Assembly (NCBI GenBank): GCA_049999805.1
Contig: JBNGIO010006223.1
Coordinates: 62,636 to 98,530, forward strand
Reading direction: 5' to 3'
DNA length: 35,895 bases
Source: Folioceros fuciformis
Taxonomy: Eukaryota; Anthocerotophyta; Anthocerotopsida; Anthocerotales
Shown one piece after another: positions 31,619 to 35,895 of the stretch. The translations under genes and the position numbers were made by a program. Below the pieces are notes generated by a model. It made no database searches and was not told the origin of the DNA. It saw only the letters and a list, made by a program, of their open reading frames with translations. Position 1 is the first letter of the stretch. Each line of letters begins with the position of its first letter.

Positions 31619-32429
31619 GGCTCGCTGCTCGCCTTCTTCTCCCTTGTTCTCGACTCCCCGTCAAGTTCTTTTATCCTACACTACCTGGCCTACTTTCCTG
31701 CACGTCGTGTGGCTGCATTCAGTGAACCTGAAAGGTTCTCCTTCAGGAGACTCTGTACTTGCATACATCCATATAACGTGACCTCCGTAGATAGATAGGA
31801 TATTCCATTCTCTCTGAAGGACCCCGCCGGTACACGTGGAATACTACAGTACGTACGCGTGACCTTATTCATACAACTCCTTATTTCCTCACAACTCCCC
31901 GCTTGAATCTTTGGAAGGCAGCGGTCAGGCGTGACATGCCAAACTTTTTTCAGAAAATTATTTTCTATTGTACTTGCTTTTGCCATCATGACAATTCAAA
32001 ACAATTCAAAAACTGCCTTGCCTTCTTGGGCCCCCCCTTCCCATACTGCTGTTCGACTCCAGCCTCCTCTTGGCACTTCGTGTGGTGAAAGGCTCTCCCG
32101 CGACATTCCTCATCCATGAAGAATCATCTTGCAAGCAACAAAGCTTAATTGGAAATCTCCAGAGACACCATCAATACCCCCAGTCAATACACGACCAGCG
32201 TAGTGCGCTGGGACAAGGCATATAGGGGAAAGAGCGAGGGGAGCTGGATTCCATTTGGCCATAGAGGAGTAGCACCGAAGGAGGGGCAAATCCCGTGACG
32301 GCCACAGAAACCCGAATGATGCCCATGTTGCCGCACCCCCTGCTGGTTGGTGGAGTGGGCCTTCAGCTTGTAGAGCGAAATAGCCTTTGGAACCTCTGCG
32401 GAACTATGGTCGCCGCTTCGCACACTGGG
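31619..32429. promoter_or_regulatory. Upstream region of the MtnA-MtnK gene
   Basis: About 810 bp between the start of the fusion gene and the stop of the CofD-like gene, both on the minus strand. It must hold the fusion-gene promoter and leader and the 3' end of the CofD-like gene. The short open frames have no family signature. I cannot single out a TATA box with confidence. Confidence 0.4.
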
Positions 32430-35275
32430 TCACACAATCACTTCTCTCAAAGCCGCTATCAGGGCCTTCGGGTCGTATATCACCCCGACCTTGTCATCGC
32501 GCATTGAATCAACCGTCACCTGCAGGAGCGACCAGATCATTGCCACACGCACGAATAATGAGGCCGAAGATAAGAAATGAAGATTGTCACCTTACCACAT
32601 TAGTTACGCCAATGCCCGCCAACATTTCCAGATCCAAAGCAATCTCTCCGTCCTTCGGGACCAACATCACAGACACATACGTCGATGGCTGCAAACAGGA
32701 TATGGCAACTTAGCCAAAAACCTGGTGGCTACGAAGTGCAAATTTTTTCCACTCCACAACAAATTATGCGCGACGTAGTCATACCGGGTGATTCAGGGAG
32801 TTATCTTGATCATCACAGTACTTTCGGTTCAAAGCGTCAGCGAGGGAGACCACAAAGTCCGATGCCATCATTCCCTTCGTCTCTCGGTCATAGGTACCAT
32901 TCAGTATGAACACCTGAAAAGTTGAGAAATGGACAAGCTTCAGAACCTGGAAACGTCTTTCACTCATTTTCCCCCAAATAACAAAAGAAACCGTCCCATA
33001 ACCGAAGGAGCATTGCCAAAAAACGAAGATGGAGAACACTCGTTCTAAATACTTGCAACAATTACTACCTTGGGACACATTTGTCTAGATATTGCTTCTC
33101 CAACGCCTCGCAACACCTACACAGGGTGGATGAAAACTCAATTTCAAGAAGCTGCCAGGTGCTCCGACATCACCGAATGCCTAGGTACTGACCAGAGACG
33201 GACACACAGACGTGTAGAAAGACCCCATTCCAAATATTATGGCGTCCACCTGGGACAGCTGCTCAAGCACGGTTGCATTGACCGTTGGGTAGACCTACAA
33301 ATACCCATGACGTTGCATTATGTTAGGTGACGACAATTGTGGCAGCAGACACAAGTGAAATGAAGAGAAGGCGCATGGTAACCTCATGTAAAAGATTGGT
33401 GCCCTCGCTTGACATGTAGAAGATTCGCTTGATAGGAGCTGGAAGCGGAGGAGATGCGTGCATGACCTAATTGAGCAACCACGTCCAAAGTAGAGAAGGG
33501 AGTTAAAAATCACACTTGTTGGCCGTATACAGTGGGCATCAACCTAAGAACCTCACCTTGTTGACAGTGTGCGACAATTCACCAGCCAATTTCTCAACCA
33601 CAGGGTGCGATATCTCATTCTGGCCCCTAATTATGGAGCCATCCTGCCACGGTACGTAAGTTTTGGAGTCAGAGACCATAGATACCAGCCCCCAGGCGAC
33701 GAAAATACTCACTCAAGGGAAACAAGTGATGGAAAAGCAAATGGCACCCACATGTAGCTCACAACCAAGTGTCAGCCTATCGTTAGTGCATATCGCAGGA
33801 AGCACAAGGCTCTCTGCAGGAATCTGAGAAACACGTGAATACAGAAAAATGGCTGCATCTAAAGAACCAAAAAAAATTCGAGCGCCAGCAAAGAAAAAAT
33901 TGCCGATGCTGCAAGCAAAGACCTGCAGCAAAGTTAGAGACCAGACGCTTTTTAATCAAGTCGCAAAGGGAGGATGGAAAGCAGGGCCGTGATATGATGA
34001 AGCACACACGAGCAGCTTGTAACATGGTGCACAAAAGAGGGAAAAGATATGAAAACTGACCTCCCATTGGAGAAAAGGAATCGATCGTAAGAGCGCTGAA
34101 GAATCTGCACCAGGTGCTAGACTGTGTGAGTGCGTGGTGACGGGGTAAGAGTGCAGTGAGCTAAAATCGAATGACAAGAGAGGCAGAATTGGAATGCACG
34201 AAACCAATTCCCACCTGACTCTGAAAGTGGACGAGAAATGCGCGGATAGTTTCCCTGTAAGGCCCAGACACACCCTCCCACAGCGAGTGCTGTCCTTCCA
34301 CAATCTCGTACCTGCAAATGTGCAAGAAAACTGGTCGTCAGTCCAAACATGCGGCAGCCTGGCGCCGGACTGCCGCAGCTGAGAAAAGACAAGCCCTACC
34401 ACTCAGCCTTGGCCCTGATGTCATCAATCGGGAGCCGATGGCCTAAAAGTCGCCTCACGGCCAAGGCCTCAGCCGAGCCCTCGTCAGAAAGGCGCATGCA
34501 CCGGGACCGAATGTCTCCGACAGCAGGGCCTCCTGCGGCAGAGTGCACGGTACTGTGTGAAGAAGCGCCACACTCATCGTCCAGCAGAGTAGTGGATGGG
34601 AAAACGGGGACGCACCGAGCACACGCACAATCTCCGCCGTGCTGCCCCCATCGTCCGAGACAGGCAACACGTGCGCGACGCGGGTGGTGAACTTCTTCAA
34701 TTCCTCCACCACCCCGTTGAACGCCGTCCCACCTGTACCCAAGCCAGGTGCGGTGAGGGTGAGGCTGCCAGCCCGGTTCACCCAATCAGGCTTGGAGCAG
34801 GAGTCGGCGCGGGCCTCTTTCCCGGTCCGACTGACGTACCGGAAAACACCACCATCGAAGGCTGGTGCATGCGCAGAGGGCGCGGCGGCATGAGGTCCCC
34901 TAGAGCCCCCATGCCAGAATCCTCCTGCGGCAGATCAGCAACGGACTGCGGAGACGGCATCGGCATGGGCACGATGGGCAGGGCGCCTGCGCCATGCAAT
35001 GCCCGCCTCCTGCATTGCCACGGCCATGCCGGGAACGCAGCAGCGCGTGCCGCAAGAACGCGAAGGTGAGGAAAGGGAATAGGAGTGGGAATCGCAGCGG
35101 GCGGGCGCCATCCGGGCCGCACACCAATGTCCATGTCCCAGCCGGCCGGCCATGGAGCCTGTGGCATCGGACAGAACGTGTGTCCACTCCGGCTCCACAC
35201 TGGACGGAACCACCACCCCTCAAAGCAGCAGCCCGAAAGCATGGATCGATTATTCATTTCATACGTCTGCAGCAT
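32430..35275 (-). CDS. CofD / UPF0052 (YvcK-like) family protein, 13 exons
   Basis: The exons are 35275-34840, 34732-34616, 34532-34400, 34311-34215, 34104-34061, 33908-33752, 33643-33557, 33466-33383, 33294-33193, 33116-33069, 32913-32785, 32688-32596 and 32519-32430. All are GT-AG and in phase, giving up to 538 aa. The fold is that of the CofD phosphotransferase family: VVFSGGTAFNGVVEELKK, LPVSDDGGSTAEIVRVLGG, PAVGDIRSRC, NFFFAGARIFFGSLDAAI, IRGQNEISHP, DAIIFGMGSFYTSV and FILNGTYDRET. Bacterial relatives include YvcK, a regulator of carbon and cell-wall metabolism, and CofD, which makes coenzyme F420. Fungi have a YNL011C-type member. The plant role is not established to my knowledge, so I give no reaction. 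The start is uncertain: the first 140 residues are Pro/Ala/Arg-rich and could be a transit peptide or partly leader, with in-frame ATGs at MPQAPW, MDIGVR and later. It is head to head with the GST gene. Confidence 0.85.
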
Positions 35276-35789
35276 CTGGCCCCCTCCCTCCGGTAACGGA
35301 ACAGCTCCCGTTCCGTCACGATGCAGCTGGAAGTGGGGCCCGACGGCTCTAGACCTCCGTCGTCGGCTTCTCCTCTTCCCGAGGACGAAACGGTCAAGAG
35401 TGCATTATTGAGTCTCAGCAAACGGCTGAAATGAAGAATTCACGAGTCGCGGGGTGGGTCACTACGGCCTTGGTAGGTACTAATGGGGATTTGACGCGTC
35501 TCTTGTTGCTGTGGCCAAAGGAAGGAAGGCAGGAAGCAGCAATCGTGGCTTCCTTTTTAGGGCGGCTGGTCTCTACTCCCGAATCCTTCACGAACATTCG
35601 GCCTGCCCTTCGTGGGACCCTCCTCCCTTTGGGTAGCTCTTAGAGTCGGTTCCACCCGCGGTTAGGCAGTACATAAATGTCCCTGCGCCGCGTCGAGTAG
35701 TATTGTGTTGTCTGCTCCTTTCGCCTCCCCCGCCACTCTGTCTGTCGCGGCGTCGGATTTTTCCCCGTTTCCCGCTTTTCTTCGCAGAC
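35276..35789. promoter_or_regulatory. Shared upstream region of the CofD-like and GST genes
   Basis: About 510 bp separate the two divergent coding starts. A TATA-like TACATAAAT at 35670-35678 lies about 112 bp before the GST start codon, followed by a C/T-rich leader. No coding content was recognised in the short open frames at 35415-35643. Confidence 0.35.
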
Positions 35790-35895
35790 ATGGCTCCCAA
35801 GGTTTATGGAATGGCGGGATCGACCTGCACCGCCCGGGTGCTGGCCACTCTGTACGAGAAGGGGGTGGAGGAGGTGGAGCTGGTACCGATCAACC
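35790..35895 (+). CDS. Glutathione S-transferase, phi-type, 5' fragment (cut by window end)
   Basis: The frame starts MAPKVYGMAGSTCTARVLAT and continues LYEKGVEEVELVPIN to the last base. This is the thioredoxin-fold N-terminus of a plant GST, which conjugates glutathione to electrophiles or acts as a peroxidase in the cytosol. The Ser of GSTCTARVL is in the position of the catalytic Ser of phi and tau classes, and the MAPKVYG start is phi-like. Only 35 of an expected 210-220 codons are in the window, so introns, the helical C-terminal domain and integrity cannot be judged. ATG at 35790 lies in a normal context (GCAGACATGG), the first ATG after the pyrimidine-rich leader. Confidence 0.82.
   Translation, partial: MAPKVYGMAGSTCTARVLATLYEKGVEEVELVPIN

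Noticed and set aside
32050-32075. tRNA-like B-box (GTTCGACTCC)
   Set aside because: No A-box at the right distance and no cloverleaf could be folded around it.

Overview
This window is nuclear DNA from a land plant. The genes are spliced with GT-AG introns, mostly about 75-200 bp. Recognisable products include a plastid ribosomal protein with a transit peptide, an isopentenyl-diphosphate isomerase ending in HKL, two Argonautes, a leucine-rich-repeat receptor-like protein, a plant-type methylthioribose kinase fused to an isomerase, and the start of a phi-type glutathione S-transferase. Compact genes, short introns and near-balanced base composition in genes would fit a bryophyte or lycophyte. 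The lineage cannot be fixed from this sequence alone.

Left part (1-8218). IDI (minus, 6 exons) and PSRP3/ycf65 (plus, 2 exons) sit head to head with 278 bp between their start codons. A minus-strand gene follows whose product has three 40-residue repeats, an RRM-like domain and a charged helical tail. The 2.2 kb upstream of it holds only weak coding signals.

Middle part (8219-23660). A decayed LRR receptor-like gene (minus) has at least three frameshifts, and the start of its coding region is repeated three times in its leader. Two complete Argonaute genes then lie tail to tail: AGO-A (plus, 20 exons, 899 aa) and AGO-B (minus, 22 exons, 898 aa from the start I prefer). Their stop codons are 773 bp apart. 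Most exon lengths and intron phases match exactly, so they are an inverted duplicate pair that has since diverged. Both keep the slicer residues.

Transposon island (23660-28935). It holds MULE-like transposase remnants, a Ty1/copia LTR with primer-binding site, and two oppositely oriented copies of the copia leader and gag start. These copies form a long inverted repeat with arms of about 610 bp around a spacer of about 750 bp. Several tandem repeats are also present, and a 10-N assembly gap falls inside an 83-bp tandem array.

Right part (29156-35895). An intronless 820-aa gene fuses methylthioribose-1-phosphate isomerase (MtnA) to methylthioribose kinase (MtnK), two consecutive steps of methionine salvage. 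Next come a 13-exon CofD/UPF0052-family gene (minus) and, head to head with it, the first 35 codons of a glutathione S-transferase that runs off the window.

Splice structures were built by eye from GT/AG sites, reading phase and protein-family conservation. No alignment or database search was run.
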